A stretch of DNA of 64,000 nucleotides from Methylobacterium persicinum (GTDB taxonomy: Bacteria; Pseudomonadota; Alphaproteobacteria; Rhizobiales; Beijerinckiaceae): the NCBI RefSeq assembly GCF_022179525.1, contig NZ_BPQX01000028.1, positions 1-64,000 of the forward strand, written 5' to 3'. Shown here piece by piece: positions 23,191 to 33,286 of this stretch. The position numbers were made by a program, and so were the translations under genes. Within the stretch, counting starts at the first letter, position 1. Each line of letters begins with the position of its first letter. Below the pieces are notes generated by a model that worked only from the letters and a program-made list of their open reading frames with translations, made no database searches and was not told the DNA's origin.

Positions 23191-24116
23191 CACGCCGCCT
23201 CCCCACGCACCAGACCGACGAAGATATCTTCCAGCGAGCTCTGCTCCGTCCGCAGGTCGCTGAACCGGATGCCCGCATCGGAGAGGGCGGTGAGCAGGCC
23301 GGTGATCCCCGTCCGCTCGGCCTTGGTGTCGTAGGTGTAGACCAGTTCCCTGCCCTGCCCTGCCAGGGCGAGCCCGAAATGCGCCAGTCCCTGCGGCACC
23401 GCCTCGAGGGGGGCCTGCAGCTGAAGCGTCAGGCGCTTCCGCCCGAGCTGGTGCATCAGCGCAGCCTTCTCCTCGACGAGGATGATCTGCCCGCCCCGGA
23501 TCACCCCGATCCGGTCGGCCATCTCCTCGGCCTCTTCGATGTAGTGGGTGGTGAGGATGACCGTGACGCCCTGGTCACGCAGCTCTCGCACGAGGCGCCA
23601 CATGTCCTGGCGCAGTTCCACGTCGACGCCCGCCGTCGGCTCGTCGAGGAACAGGACCCGCGGCTCGTGGGACAGGGCCTTGGCGATCAAGACCCGCCGC
23701 TTCATCCCGCCCGAGAGGGTCATGAGCCGGTTGGAGCGCTTGTCCCAGAGGGACAGGGCCTGCAGCACGTGCTCGATATGCGCCGGATCGGGCTTCATGC
23801 CGAACAGCCCCCGGGAGAAACTCACGGTGTTCCACACGGTCTCGAACGCGTCCGTGGTCAGTTCCTGCGGCACCAGACCGATCGACCGCCGTGCCGCCCT
23901 GTAATCCGCGGCGATGTCATGGCCATCCACCGTCACCTTGCCGGAACTCGGCGTGACGATCCCGCAGACGATATTGATGAGCGTGGATTTCCCCGCCCCG
24001 TTGGGGCCGAGCAACGCGAAGATCTCCCCCCGCTCGATGGCGAGGTTCACCCCCTTCAGGGCGCTGAACCCCGAAGCGTAGGTCTTCGAAAGGTCCGTAA
24101 TGGAAATGATGGGCAT
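23190..24116 (-). CDS. ABC exporter ATP-binding protein
   Basis: A 308-residue ATPase partner of the downstream permease. Walker [12 protein letters not shown] near 36-46, signature LSGGMKRR near 137-144, Walker [14 protein letters not shown] near 155-167 and the switch histidine in [14 protein letters not shown] are all present. The C-terminal 80 residues form the extension typical of the ABC-2 exporter ATPases that resemble NodI/CcmA. Start ATG is at 24116; the longer frame upstream is not conserved. Confidence 0.93.
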   Translation of the reverse strand: MPIISITDLSKTYASGFSALKGVNLAIERGEIFALLGPNGAGKSTLINIVCGIVTPSSGKVTVDGHDIAADYRAARRSIGLVPQELTTDAFETVWNTVSFSRGLFGMKPDPAHIEHVLQALSLWDKRSNRLMTLSGGMKRRVLIAKALSHEPRVLFLDEPTAGVDVELRQDMWRLVRELRDQGVTVILTTHYIEEAEEMADRIGVIRGGQIILVEEKAALMHQLGRKRLTLQLQAPLEAVPQGLAHFGLALAGQGRELVYTYDTKAERTGITGLLTALSDAGIRFSDLRTEQSSLEDIFVGLVRGEAA

Positions 24117-24210
24117 CGGGCGAGGGCGGCCTCCGGGTGCCGGCCTATACCACCGCCGGCCTCCGCGCTCACCGCACTCCGGGTGTGCAGGCACACGCCG
24201 GGGATGCCAC

Positions 24211-24498
24211 CTACTTCTGCGCGAAAGCCTGGAGCACCTGCAGGCAGAACTCGCGGATCTGCGGATCCCGGATCCGCCCGAAGGCGCTGAGCATAGCCGC
24301 ACACTCGGCGCTGGACGGCCCCTCGACCTCATCCACCGAGAGCTTGCAGGTGAAGGCGGCGACCGGCACGTCGAGGGCGCACGCGATCTGGTTGAGCAAG
24401 CGGGCGCGTTCGACCGATCCGGTTCCCGTTTGCAGTTGAATGAGGCCGCCCGCGTCACTCATGGTGCCGTCCACTCGCTCGATCGGTCCGTTCTCCAT
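24211..24498 (-). CDS. Small protein of unknown function
   Basis: A 95-residue soluble protein, not recognised. It contains [16 protein letters not shown], which resembles the helix-turn region of small Xre-like proteins, and a C-terminal helix [14 protein letters not shown]. The ATG at 24498 has a GGGAAG stretch 8 nt upstream; a second ATG at 24462 would give 83 residues. It lies upstream of the ABC exporter genes in the same direction, 94 bp from the ATPase start, and might regulate them; that is speculation. Confidence 0.5.
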   Translation of the reverse strand: MENGPIERVDGTMSDAGGLIQLQTGTGSVERARLLNQIACALDVPVAAFTCKLSVDEVEGPSSAECAAMLSAFGRIRDPQIREFCLQVLQAFAQK

Positions 24499-24955
24499 CC
24501 GCGTCTTCCCGCGGCGTGGTCACCATTGTCGAATGATATGTAGATCTCCGCAAGATACCTTGCCAGATCCAGCCCGATCCCCGAAATCCAATTGTATTAA
24601 TTATCGGATTGTCGCGTGGCATTTTGTATAATTATCGGTATCCGTTCATGCATGTCTTAGCATCGCGGCTGAGGTGCGCTCTTAGCTGCGACGATCGAGG
24701 ATCAATTACAACCCGGACTAGGAGAACGCCTCAGCCTCATCATTCCGCCTGGAACGGCTTAGGCGTGCCCGACGGTCTCGGCGGTCGGTGCTGCCCTTGG
24801 GCGCCCGCTCCGCTCCGGAGGCCGCGGCTTGGCGCGATATAGTTAGCAATAACACCCGTGAGTTGCGGCCGTGTTAAGCTTTCGTCAATCATCCTGAAGA
24901 GAATCCATCGATTGATGGCTAACGGAGCGTGAAAAGACTCGCGAAGGAACCGTTA
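24499..24955. other. AT-rich intergenic region with direct repeats
   Basis: 457 bp without a convincing long gene. Bases 24520-24660 are much AT-richer than the rest of the window. TAATTATCGG occurs at 24598-24607 and again at 24629-24638, 31 bp apart. A CCATC-GATT-GATGG hairpin lies at 24905-24918, just before two tiny coupled ORFs. I see no tRNA and no recognised small RNA, but a regulatory RNA is possible. Confidence 0.45.
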
Positions 24956-25000
24956 ATGCTGGCATTCTTCAAGGGTCAGCAGCACCGGAAAAGCCGATGA
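24956..25000 (+). CDS. Possible 14-residue peptide upstream of a microprotein
   Basis: ATG-initiated reading frame of 14 residues (MLAFFKGQQHRKSR), preceded by an AAGGAA site 8-10 nt upstream, the best ribosome-binding site in the area. Its TGA overlaps the ATG of the next small frame as ATGA. Too short for homology; the support is the signals and coupling only. Confidence 0.35.
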   Translation: MLAFFKGQQHRKSR

Positions 25001-25086
25001 GCGCCCGCCTCGAAGACCTGAAGTTCCTCTTCACGCTCAGCGCCGTCGTGCTGTTCGGCAGCGGCCTCGACATCATCCTGCGGTAG
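24997..25086 (+). CDS. Possible 29-residue membrane microprotein
   Basis: A 29-residue frame starting with the ATG of an ATGA overlap: a short charged N-terminus (MSARLEDLK) then one hydrophobic stretch (FLFTLSAVVLFGSGLDIIL) and a terminal Arg. It looks like a single-span membrane microprotein. Codons mostly end in G or C, as in the neighbouring genes. Function unknown; the reality of the gene is not proven. Confidence 0.4.
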   Translation: MSARLEDLKFLFTLSAVVLFGSGLDIILR

Positions 25087-25090
25087 GGCC

Positions 25091-25390
25091 TCAGGCGGCC
25101 GCACGCTCCACCTGCCGGAGGGTTTCCAGGGCCCGGTTCAGGGCCGTGCGGGCAGCGACGCTGTCTTGGACGACGGCAGAGGGCGCCGGATCCACCACGA
25201 CGCGCCGGGGCGCACGATGCGCCGTGCCGATACGGATCCCGCCAGCTGCAGCGGCATTGCCGGTGAGCAGCAGCCCCCGGAGTTCGGCTGCCCGGGCCCG
25301 TCGTTCCGCGCGCAGGCGGATCATCCCAATGACGAGACCGACGAGCCCCGCCGATTCCAATACCAGCGCGACGGCGTATCCCAGCCCCAT
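25091..25390 (-). CDS. Small membrane-anchored protein of unknown function
   Basis: A 99-residue protein with an N-terminal membrane segment (GYAVALVLESAGLVGLVIGMI), followed by an arginine/alanine-rich helix (about 27-42) and a C-terminal helical stretch. The short cytoplasmic basic region suggests an inside C-terminus. Not recognised. It starts at ATG 25390 (a GTG at 25393 directly precedes it) and converges with the microprotein frames, with only 4 bp between them. Confidence 0.5.
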   Translation of the reverse strand: MGLGYAVALVLESAGLVGLVIGMIRLRAERRARAAELRGLLLTGNAAAAGGIRIGTAHRAPRRVVVDPAPSAVVQDSVAARTALNRALETLRQVERAAA

Positions 25391-25494
25391 CACGTGTCCC
25401 GCGCATCCATTCCGGCCAAGCCGAGACAGTGTCGGGATATGGTTAGCGAAAGCTTAAATTCGGCACGCCGCACCGACCTTCGCCAGGGGCTTAG

Positions 25495-25878
25495 CTACCA
25501 CATGTCGAGGGCAACGCGGGCCTCGTCTGACATGCGGCTCTGGTCCCACGGGGGATCGAACACCATCGCCACCGTGCAGGATTGCACCCCCGGCACCGCG
25601 GAGACCGCATTCTCGACCCAGCCCGGCATCTCCCCGGCCACCGGGCAGCCGGGGGCGGTGAGGGTCATGTCGATGGCGACCTTCCGGTCGTCGTCGATAT
25701 CGACCTTGTAGATCAGGCCGAGCTCGTAGATGTCGGCCGGGATTTCCGGGTCGTACACGGTCTTGAGGGCCGCGACGATGTCGTCGGTCAGGCGGTCCAT
25801 CTCCGCCGGCGGGATCGCCGAGGCGCCTTCGACGGCGGGCGTGTTGCTGCCCCCGGTGATGGTGGCGTCGGTGCTCAT
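25495..25878 (-). CDS. sufT: SufT / DUF59 Fe-S assembly factor
   Basis: A 127-residue MIP18-type (DUF59) protein that helps Fe-S cluster maturation. Family stretches are ALKTVYDPEIPADIYELGLIYKV near 36-58, MTLTAPGCPVAGEMP with the conserved cysteine near 80, and VFDPPWDQSRMSDEARVALDMW at the C-terminus. It is the last gene of the suf operon, 56 bp after sufS. No sufA-type carrier follows it. Confidence 0.9.
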   Translation of the reverse strand: MSTDATITGGSNTPAVEGASAIPPAEMDRLTDDIVAALKTVYDPEIPADIYELGLIYKVDIDDDRKVAIDMTLTAPGCPVAGEMPGWVENAVSAVPGVQSCTVAMVFDPPWDQSRMSDEARVALDMW

Positions 25879-25934
25879 CGGTCTCACCCTTTTCCCCGCC
25901 GCGTCAGGTCGCGGCCGGACCAATCCCAAACAAA

Positions 25935-27179
25935 TCAGGCGAACAGCATTTCGGCCTTCGCCAACGCCTCGACAAGCGCATCGATCTCGGCGGTGGTGTT
26001 GTAAAGGCCGAACGAGGCCCGGCAGGTGGACGTCGTGCCGAACCGCGACAGCAGGGGCATGGCGCAATGGGTGCCGGCCCGCACCGCCACGCCCTGCCGG
26101 TCGATGACCGTGGCGATGTCGTGGGCATGGGCCCCCTTCATCTCGAAGCTGATGACGCCGCCCTTGCCCTTGGCGGTGCCGATGATGCGCAGGGAGTTCA
26201 TCGCACTCAGGCGCTCCGTGGCATAGCGGGTCAGAGCCGCTTCATGGGCGGCGATCCTGTCCCGGCCAAGCGTCATCATGAATTCCAGCGCAGCCCCGAG
26301 GCCGACCGCCTCAATGATCGCGGGCGTGCCTGCCTCGAACCGGTGGGGCGGATCGTTGTAGGTGACGGAGTCCTCGCTCACCGTGCGGATCATCTCCCCG
26401 CCGCCCTGATAGGGGGGCAGCCGCTCCAGCCATTCCTTCTTGCCGTAGAGCACGCCGATGCCGGTCGGGCCGTAGACCTTGTGGCCGGTGAAGACGAAGA
26501 AGTCGCAATCGAGGTCGCGGACATCGACCGGCTGGTGGACGGCGCTCTGCGCCCCGTCGAGGAGCACCGGCACGCCGTGGGCATGGGCGATCCGCACGAT
26601 TTCCTTGGCAGGCGTCACGGTGCCGAGCACGTTCGACATGTGGGTGATCGCCACCATCTTGGTGCGCGGGCTGAACAGCTTTTCGTATTCGTCGATGAGG
26701 AAGTTGCCCTCGTCATCGACGGGGGCCCACTTGATCACCGCCCCGCGCCGCTCGCGCAGGAAGTGCCAGGGCACGATGTTGGAGTGGTGCTCCATGATCG
26801 AGAGGATGATCTCGTCTCCCTCCCCGATCAGCCCGCCCCAGCCCATGGACGAGGCCACGAGGTTGTAGGCCTCGGTCGCGTTGCGGGTGAAGATGATCTC
26901 GTCCGTCGAGTCGGCATTGAGGAACTGGCGCGTGGTCTCGCGGGCGCCCTCGAAGCCTTCGGTCGCGGCGTTCGCCATGTAATGCAGGCCGCGGTGGACG
27001 TTGGCATAGCCGGTCTGCATGCAGTTCACCATCGCGTCGATGACGGCGCGGGGCTTCTGCGCGGAGGCCGCATTGTCGAGGTAGACCAGCGGCTTGCCGT
27101 AGACCTTCTCCGCCAGGATCGGGAATTCCTTCCGGATCTCGGTCACGTCGTAGGTCGGGGTGAGGACGGGTGCGTTCAT
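25935..27179 (-). CDS. sufS: SufS cysteine desulfurase
   Basis: A 414-residue PLP enzyme that takes sulfur from cysteine for Fe-S assembly. The PLP lysine is K234 in FTGHKVYGPTG, and the persulfide-carrying cysteine is C372 in RAGTHCAMPLL, typical of the group II (SufS) enzymes. YLDNAASAQKP near the N-terminus is also diagnostic. The ATG at 27179 fits the family; a longer frame upstream crosses repeat A2. No sufE was seen in the window, so the sulfur acceptor may be encoded elsewhere. Confidence 0.95.
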   Translation of the reverse strand: MNAPVLTPTYDVTEIRKEFPILAEKVYGKPLVYLDNAASAQKPRAVIDAMVNCMQTGYANVHRGLHYMANAATEGFEGARETTRQFLNADSTDEIIFTRNATEAYNLVASSMGWGGLIGEGDEIILSIMEHHSNIVPWHFLRERRGAVIKWAPVDDEGNFLIDEYEKLFSPRTKMVAITHMSNVLGTVTPAKEIVRIAHAHGVPVLLDGAQSAVHQPVDVRDLDCDFFVFTGHKVYGPTGIGVLYGKKEWLERLPPYQGGGEMIRTVSEDSVTYNDPPHRFEAGTPAIIEAVGLGAALEFMMTLGRDRIAAHEAALTRYATERLSAMNSLRIIGTAKGKGGVISFEMKGAHAHDIATVIDRQGVAVRAGTHCAMPLLSRFGTTSTCRASFGLYNTTAEIDALVEALAKAEMLFA

Positions 27180-27220
27180 GGTCGCGACCTTCTGAAAACT
27201 TTGCCGCTCCCTGCCGCAAG

Positions 27221-27332
27221 CCTCATCCTGAGGTGCCGGAGCGAAGCGGAGGCCTCGAAGGAGGCCTCCAGCTGTCATTGCGGTCCCTGGAGCCCACCTT
27301 CGAGGCGGCTGTCGCCGCACTTCAGGATGAGG
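27221..27332. repeat. Palindromic repeat family A, copy A2
   Basis: About 112 bp, from CCTCATCCTGAGG to TTCAGGATGAGG, with an internal GAAGGAGGCCTCCAG segment. It lies in the 183-bp spacer between sufD and sufS, inside the suf operon. Confidence 0.85.
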
Positions 27333-27362
27333 TCCAGGGTGGGACGAGGTGCGGCGCGGGGA

Positions 27363-28685
27363 TCACCCCCGCGCGGCGAGCCACGCCTCGATCTCGCCGA
27401 TCAGCGCCGCCCGGGCGCCCTCGTGCGAGACCGATTCGATCGCCTCGCCCAGGAAGGCCTGCACCAGCAGGCTCTGCGCGAGGGGCCGCGGCAGCCCGCG
27501 GGCCATCAGGTAGAACAGCAGGTCCTCGTCCGGGGCGCCGCAGGTGGCCCCGTGGCCGCAGGCGACGTCGTCGGCGAAGATTTCGAGCTCCGGCTTGTTC
27601 ATCATCTGCCCCTCGTCGGTGAGGAGCAGACAGTCGGACTTCATCTTGCCGTCGGTCTGCTGCGCCGCTTGGCGGACGATGATCTTGCCCTGGAACACGC
27701 CCGTGGCATTGCCGTCGATCACCGTCTTGAACTGCTCGCGCCCGACGCCGCCCACCGCCGCATGGTCTGCGAGCAGGGTCGAGTCGGCGAGCTGTCCGTC
27801 GCGCAGCATAGCCGCGCCGTTGACGACGACGTTGGTGCCCTCGCCCGCGATGTTCAGGAAGATCTGGTGGCGCGACAGCACGGCGCCCGTCACCACGGCG
27901 ACGGTCTCCAGCTGCGCATCGTCGTCGAGCCGGACGCTGATCGTCGAAAGGGCGACCGCGGCGTTGCCTTCGCGGTTGGTGCGGGCGTGCCGGAACACGC
28001 CGCCCTTGCCGATGCGCACGTCGAGCGCATCGTTCGGCTGGTAGGCGATGCCGTCCGGCCCCTCGTGGCTTTCGAGGATCGTCACCTCGGCGCCCTCGCC
28101 CAGGTCCACCAGCACGCGGGTGGCGGTGGAGAACGCCTCGGTCCCCGTGGCGACGAAGCGCAGGTGCAGGGGCAGATCGGGCTTCGCGCCCGGGGCGACG
28201 GTGATCAGCGCGCCGTCCGCGAGGAAGGCGGTGTTCAACTGATAGATTGCGTTCTCCCGGGCCTGCTCGACCGGGGCGAGGCGCTTCAGGCGGGCGTCGC
28301 CCTTGCCCATCGCATCGTTGATCGGCGTCACGGTCACGCCCTCCGGCAGGCCGGAGAGGTCGGACAGGGCGCGGATCAGGTGGCCGTTGACGAAGGTCAG
28401 CCGGGCCGCCTCGATGGCGGCAAACCCCTTCGCGGCGGCGACCGCCTTGCGGGCGGCCTCGGCGGAAGGGGCCTCGGCCGGCGGGGCGGCGTCGGTGATG
28501 GCGGCGCGCAGGTCGGTGTACTTGAACGCCTCGACCCGCCGGCTCGGCAGGCCGGTGGCCTCGAAGAAGCGGAACGCCTCCTCTCGGCCGATGGCCTCCT
28601 CGGTGGCGAAGCTCTTGCGCCCCGCCTCGAACAGGGCCGAAAGGCCGGTTTCGGCCCCCGTGCGCAGGTTCTTGACGTCGGCCAT
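27363..28685 (-). CDS. sufD: SufD, Fe-S assembly scaffold subunit
   Basis: A 440-residue partner of SufB and SufC in the Fe-S scaffold complex. The C-terminal region shows the right-handed beta-helix family sequences: ADSTLLADHAAVGGVGREQFKTVIDG and KPELEIFADDVACGHGATCGA with the conserved histidine region. The ATG at 28685 shares one base with the TGA of sufC (TGATG); a GTG at 28688 is an alternative. Downstream is repeat A2, then sufS. Confidence 0.93.
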   Translation of the reverse strand: MADVKNLRTGAETGLSALFEAGRKSFATEEAIGREEAFRFFEATGLPSRRVEAFKYTDLRAAITDAAPPAEAPSAEAARKAVAAAKGFAAIEAARLTFVNGHLIRALSDLSGLPEGVTVTPINDAMGKGDARLKRLAPVEQARENAIYQLNTAFLADGALITVAPGAKPDLPLHLRFVATGTEAFSTATRVLVDLGEGAEVTILESHEGPDGIAYQPNDALDVRIGKGGVFRHARTNREGNAAVALSTISVRLDDDAQLETVAVVTGAVLSRHQIFLNIAGEGTNVVVNGAAMLRDGQLADSTLLADHAAVGGVGREQFKTVIDGNATGVFQGKIIVRQAAQQTDGKMKSDCLLLTDEGQMMNKPELEIFADDVACGHGATCGAPDEDLLFYLMARGLPRPLAQSLLVQAFLGEAIESVSHEGARAALIGEIEAWLAARG

Positions 28686-29437
28686 CACGCAGCCTCCCCG
28701 GTCCGGTACTCGGCGTAGCCCGAGGCCTCGAGCTCCAGGGCCAGCTCCTTGCCGCCCGACTTCACGATCTGACCCTTGGACATGACGTGCACCACGTCCG
28801 GGACGATGTGGTTCAACAACCGCTGGTAGTGGGTGATGACAAGGAACGAGCGGCCTTCGGCGCGTAGGGCGTTCACACCCTCGGACACGATGCGCAGGGC
28901 ATCGATGTCGAGGCCGGAATCGGTCTCGTCCAGCACGCAGAACTTCGGCTGAAGCAGCGCCATCTGGAGGATCTCCATGCGCTTCTTCTCGCCGCCGGAG
29001 AAGCCGACGTTGAGGGCACGCTTGAGCATTTCCTTATTGATCTCAAGCTTGTCGGCGGCTCCGTTCACGGCACGGATGAAGTCCGGCGTCGATAGCTCGG
29101 CTTCGCCTCGCGCCTTGCGCTGGGCATTCAGGCACGCCTTCAGGAAGGTCATGGTGCCGACGCCGGGAATCTCCAGCGGGTACTGGAAGGCCAGGAACAC
29201 GCCGGCCGCGGCGCGCTCGTCCGGGGCCATCTCCAGCAGGTTCTGGCCGTCGAGAAGGATCTCGCCTTCGAGGACCTCATAGTCCTCCTTGCCGGCGATG
29301 ACGTAGGAGAGCGTCGACTTGCCGGAGCCGTTCGGTCCCATGATCGCGGCGACCTCGCCGTCTTTCACGGTGAGGTTGAGGCCGTTGAGGATGCGGTTGT
29401 CCTCGATCTGCACGACGAGGTTCTTGATTTCGAGCAT
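28685..29437 (-). CDS. sufC: SufC, Fe-S assembly ATPase
   Basis: A 250-residue ABC-type soluble ATPase that drives the SufBCD complex. Walker A is [13 protein letters not shown] near 33-45, signature [10 protein letters not shown] near 150-159 and Walker [15 protein letters not shown] near 168-181, with ETDSGLD characteristic of SufC. Its stop overlaps the sufD start. Upstream is the family C hairpin, then sufB. Confidence 0.96.
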   Translation of the reverse strand: MLEIKNLVVQIEDNRILNGLNLTVKDGEVAAIMGPNGSGKSTLSYVIAGKEDYEVLEGEILLDGQNLLEMAPDERAAAGVFLAFQYPLEIPGVGTMTFLKACLNAQRKARGEAELSTPDFIRAVNGAADKLEINKEMLKRALNVGFSGGEKKRMEILQMALLQPKFCVLDETDSGLDIDALRIVSEGVNALRAEGRSFLVITHYQRLLNHIVPDVVHVMSKGQIVKSGGKELALELEASGYAEYRTGEAA

Positions 29438-29468
29438 GTCGTAGTCGTCCTAATTCGATTCCGAGCAT

Positions 29469-29632
29469 CCCTCCCCCCTCTGCGGGGGAGGGTGGCCCCT
29501 GCGTCAGCAGGGGTCGGGAGAGGGGAGCGCCCTCTCCGAATAGGTCGCGACGGGCACCGAATCCTGAGCCGTCGCGCTGCCCCTCTCCCGACCCCCTCAC
29601 GGGGGCCACCCTCCCCCGTAGAGGGGAGAGGG
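29469..29632. repeat. Long palindromic repeat, family C
   Basis: About 164 bp of inverted sequence: left arm with CCCTCCCCC, TGCGGGGGAGGGTGGCCC and GGTCGGGAGAGGGG; right arm with CCCTCTCCCGACC, GGGCCACCCTCCCCC and GAGGGGAGAGGG. It fills the spacer between sufB and sufC. Elements of this appearance are common in Rhizobiales genomes. Only one copy is in the window. Confidence 0.75.
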
Positions 29633-29655
29633 AAAGGGCATAGTGTGCCTGTGGC

Positions 29656-31125
<1,470 letters not shown>

Positions 31126-31192
31126 CAGCGTCTCCTAGCAAGCCCGGCGTCAAGGGCCGGGAAGCGTGTGGAAGTGGCTCGGGATGCGGCCC

Positions 31193-32362
31193 TCAGGCCG
31201 CTCGCCCTCGCCTCTCATATAGGGATGTCGCCACCCGTTCGAAGGCGTGGAGGAAGCGCGACACATCCTCCTCCACGGTATTCCAACCCATGCTCACCCG
31301 GAGCGCCCCACCCGCCAGGGCGGGTGAGACGCCCATGGCGGCCAGTGTCGCCGAGCGCGCCACCTTGCCCGACGAGCAAGCCGAGCCCGACGAGACCGCC
31401 ACCCCGGCAAGATCGAGGGCGATCAGCGCCGCGGGAGCGTCGAGGCCCGGCACGGCGAAGCTCAATGTGTTCGGCAGACGGGGCGCCCCCGCCCCGAACA
31501 CCACTGCATCCGGGGCCAAGGCGAGCACGCCCGCCTCGGCCCGGTCGCGCAGGGCGGTGAGCCGTTCCGCCTCCGGCCCGAGCGATTCGCGCGCGATCCG
31601 CGCCGCCTCTCCCATACCAACGAGGGAAGGGAGGCTTTCGGTGCCGCAGCGCTGGCGCTTTTCCTGGCCGCCGCCCCGGACAAAGGCCGTCTCGAGCGAG
31701 ACGTCGTCGGCGAGAACCAGCGCGCCCACTCCCTTCGGGGCGGCGAACTTGTGGCCCGAGAGGGTCATGGCGTCGAGCCTGAGCCCGGCGAAATCCAACG
31801 GGATCTTGCCCGCCGCCTGCACCGCGTCACTGTGGACCAGGGCCCGCCCGTGGGCCCGGGCCAGGGCCACGATCTCCGCCAGGGGCTGGATCACGCCGGT
31901 CTCGTTGTTGGCGGCGTGGACCGAGATCAGCACGGTCTCGCCGGAGAGCGCCGCGAGGCGCGTGTCGAGGGCGGCGAGATCGAGGAGACCCGACCCATCG
32001 ACGGGGATCGTCTCGACGGTGCCCTCGGCGAAACGGTGTCCCGCCGCCACGCAAGGGTGCTCGCTGGCGCTGAACAGCAGCCGGGTCGGAGCCGGCCAAC
32101 CCCGGCGGCGCAGCGCTCCGGAGAGCACGGCATTCGCCGCCTCCGTGCCGCCGCTCGTGAAGACCACCTGAGCCGGCCGTGCGCCCACCAGCGATGCGAC
32201 TTCGGCCCGCGCAGCTTCCAAGACCGCCCGGGCGGCCCGGCCCTCGGCATGGATGGAGGACGGGTTGCCCGGCAGGCTCAAGGCACGCCCCACCGCTGCC
32301 GCGACGTCCGGACGGACGGGGGCGGTGGCGTTGTGGTCGAGATAGGCGCGGGTCCTGTCCAT
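31193..32362 (-). CDS. NifS/IscS-type cysteine desulfurase
   Basis: A 389-residue PLP enzyme and the second desulfurase of this operon. It is a group I enzyme: YLDHNATAPVRP at the start, TEAANAVLSGA, the PLP lysine in LSGHKFAAPKGVGAL near 202, and the catalytic cysteine in the long flexible loop SSGSACSSGK near 331-340. Its likely job is sulfur supply for Fe-S clusters or thiolated tRNA. The ATG at 32362 is chosen because homologues start with MxxxxAYLDHNAT; an AAGGAG site lies 15 nt upstream, and ATG 32377 or GTG 32404 are alternatives. First gene of the suf operon. Confidence 0.9.
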   Translation of the reverse strand: MDRTRAYLDHNATAPVRPDVAAAVGRALSLPGNPSSIHAEGRAARAVLEAARAEVASLVGARPAQVVFTSGGTEAANAVLSGALRRRGWPAPTRLLFSASEHPCVAAGHRFAEGTVETIPVDGSGLLDLAALDTRLAALSGETVLISVHAANNETGVIQPLAEIVALARAHGRALVHSDAVQAAGKIPLDFAGLRLDAMTLSGHKFAAPKGVGALVLADDVSLETAFVRGGGQEKRQRCGTESLPSLVGMGEAARIARESLGPEAERLTALRDRAEAGVLALAPDAVVFGAGAPRLPNTLSFAVPGLDAPAALIALDLAGVAVSSGSACSSGKVARSATLAAMGVSPALAGGALRVSMGWNTVEEDVSRFLHAFERVATSLYERRGRAA

Positions 32363-32503
32363 CACCGAACGCTTCATCTCCTTGAGCGCGCGAAATCCTT
32401 GCACGCGGGGTGGCTCGCCGTGTTAAGGCGCGCCGACGAAATACCGGTCCCACCGGCCGAGACGCTCCCGGGCGGCAAACCTTGTCTTTGGATCCCCTCG
32501 TTC

Positions 32504-32539
32504 TTTAGAATAGTTCTAATCACCTAGAATTATTCTAAG
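32504..32539. promoter_or_regulatory. Two Irr-box-like iron-control elements
   Basis: TTTAGAA-TAG-TTCTAAT (32504-32520) and CCTAGAA-TTA-TTCTAAG (32523-32539) are two 7-3-7 dyads, centred 19 bp apart on one face of the helix. Both match the alphaproteobacterial Irr-box/ICE pattern TTTAGAA-N3-TTCTAAA closely. They lie 142 bp before the suf operon start and 91 bp before the hydrolase gene, so they could control either. Iron regulation of suf by Irr is known in this class. Confidence 0.75.
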
Positions 32540-32629
32540 AGCGCTTTTATGGTGTGCATCCAGTGAGTCAAGGCGCTCCTTCGCGGTGCGGGATCGGACG
32601 GAAGTGGGCGACGGAGTAAGAGGACGAAC

Positions 32630-33286
32630 ATGCCTGAGGTCATCTTCACCGGTCCCGCCGGCCGCCTGGAGGGCCGGTACCAAGCCCCGAAGAAGCGTGG
32701 GGCCCCCATCGCCATCGTGCTGCATCCGCACCCTCAGTTCGGCGGCACGATGAACAATCAAATTGTGTACAATCTTTTCTACACATTCGCCAACCGCGGT
32801 TTTGCAGCTCTGCGTTTCAATTTCCGCGGGGTCGGGCGCAGCCAGGGCTCCTTCGACCATGGGTCGGGTGAGTTGTCGGATGCGGCGGCTGCCCTGGACT
32901 GGGTGCAGGCGGTCAACCCGGAGGCCAAGGCCTGCTGGATCGCCGGCGTGTCGTTCGGGTCGTGGATCGGCATGCAGCTTCTGATGCGCCGGCCCGAGAT
33001 CGAGGGGTTCATTTCCATCGCGGCGATGGCCAACCGCTACGACTTCACCTTCCTGGCGCCCTGCCCCTCTTCCGGCCTGTTCGTACATGGGTCCGAGGAC
33101 CGGGTGGCCCCGGCCCGGGAGGTGATGCCGGTGATCGAGAAGGTGAAGACACAGAAGGGCGTCATCATCGAGCACCAGATCGTTGATGGAGCCAACCACT
33201 TCTTCGACGGCAAGGTCGAGGAGCTGACGCAGACCGTGGACACCTATCTCGACAAGCGGCTCGGCAAGCGCGAGGAGGCCGCCTGA
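32630..33286 (+). CDS. Small alpha/beta hydrolase
   Basis: A 218-residue serine hydrolase-like protein. HPHPQFGGTMNNQIVYNLF near 32-50, LRFNFRGVGRSQGSFD near 61-76, the nucleophile elbow AGVSFGSWIG with serine near 108, and a C-terminal GANHFFDGK histidine identify the family (often annotated alpha/beta superfamily hydrolase). Substrate unknown. It is divergent from the suf operon and shares the Irr-like region. The C-terminal codons form the first unit of a 21-bp tandem repeat that carries the stop codon. Confidence 0.82.
   Translation: MPEVIFTGPAGRLEGRYQAPKKRGAPIAIVLHPHPQFGGTMNNQIVYNLFYTFANRGFAALRFNFRGVGRSQGSFDHGSGELSDAAAALDWVQAVNPEAKACWIAGVSFGSWIGMQLLMRRPEIEGFISIAAMANRYDFTFLAPCPSSGLFVHGSEDRVAPAREVMPVIEKVKTQKGVIIEHQIVDGANHFFDGKVEELTQTVDTYLDKRLGKREEAA

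Noticed and set aside
24609-24842. A 77-residue frame in the AT-rich intergenic region
   Set aside because: Codon third positions are not GC-biased as in the genes here, and no initiation signal was seen.
26067-28718. An 883-residue plus-strand frame opposite sufS and sufD
   Set aside because: Antisense shadow of clearly real suf genes; no ribosome-binding site and no recognisable domain.
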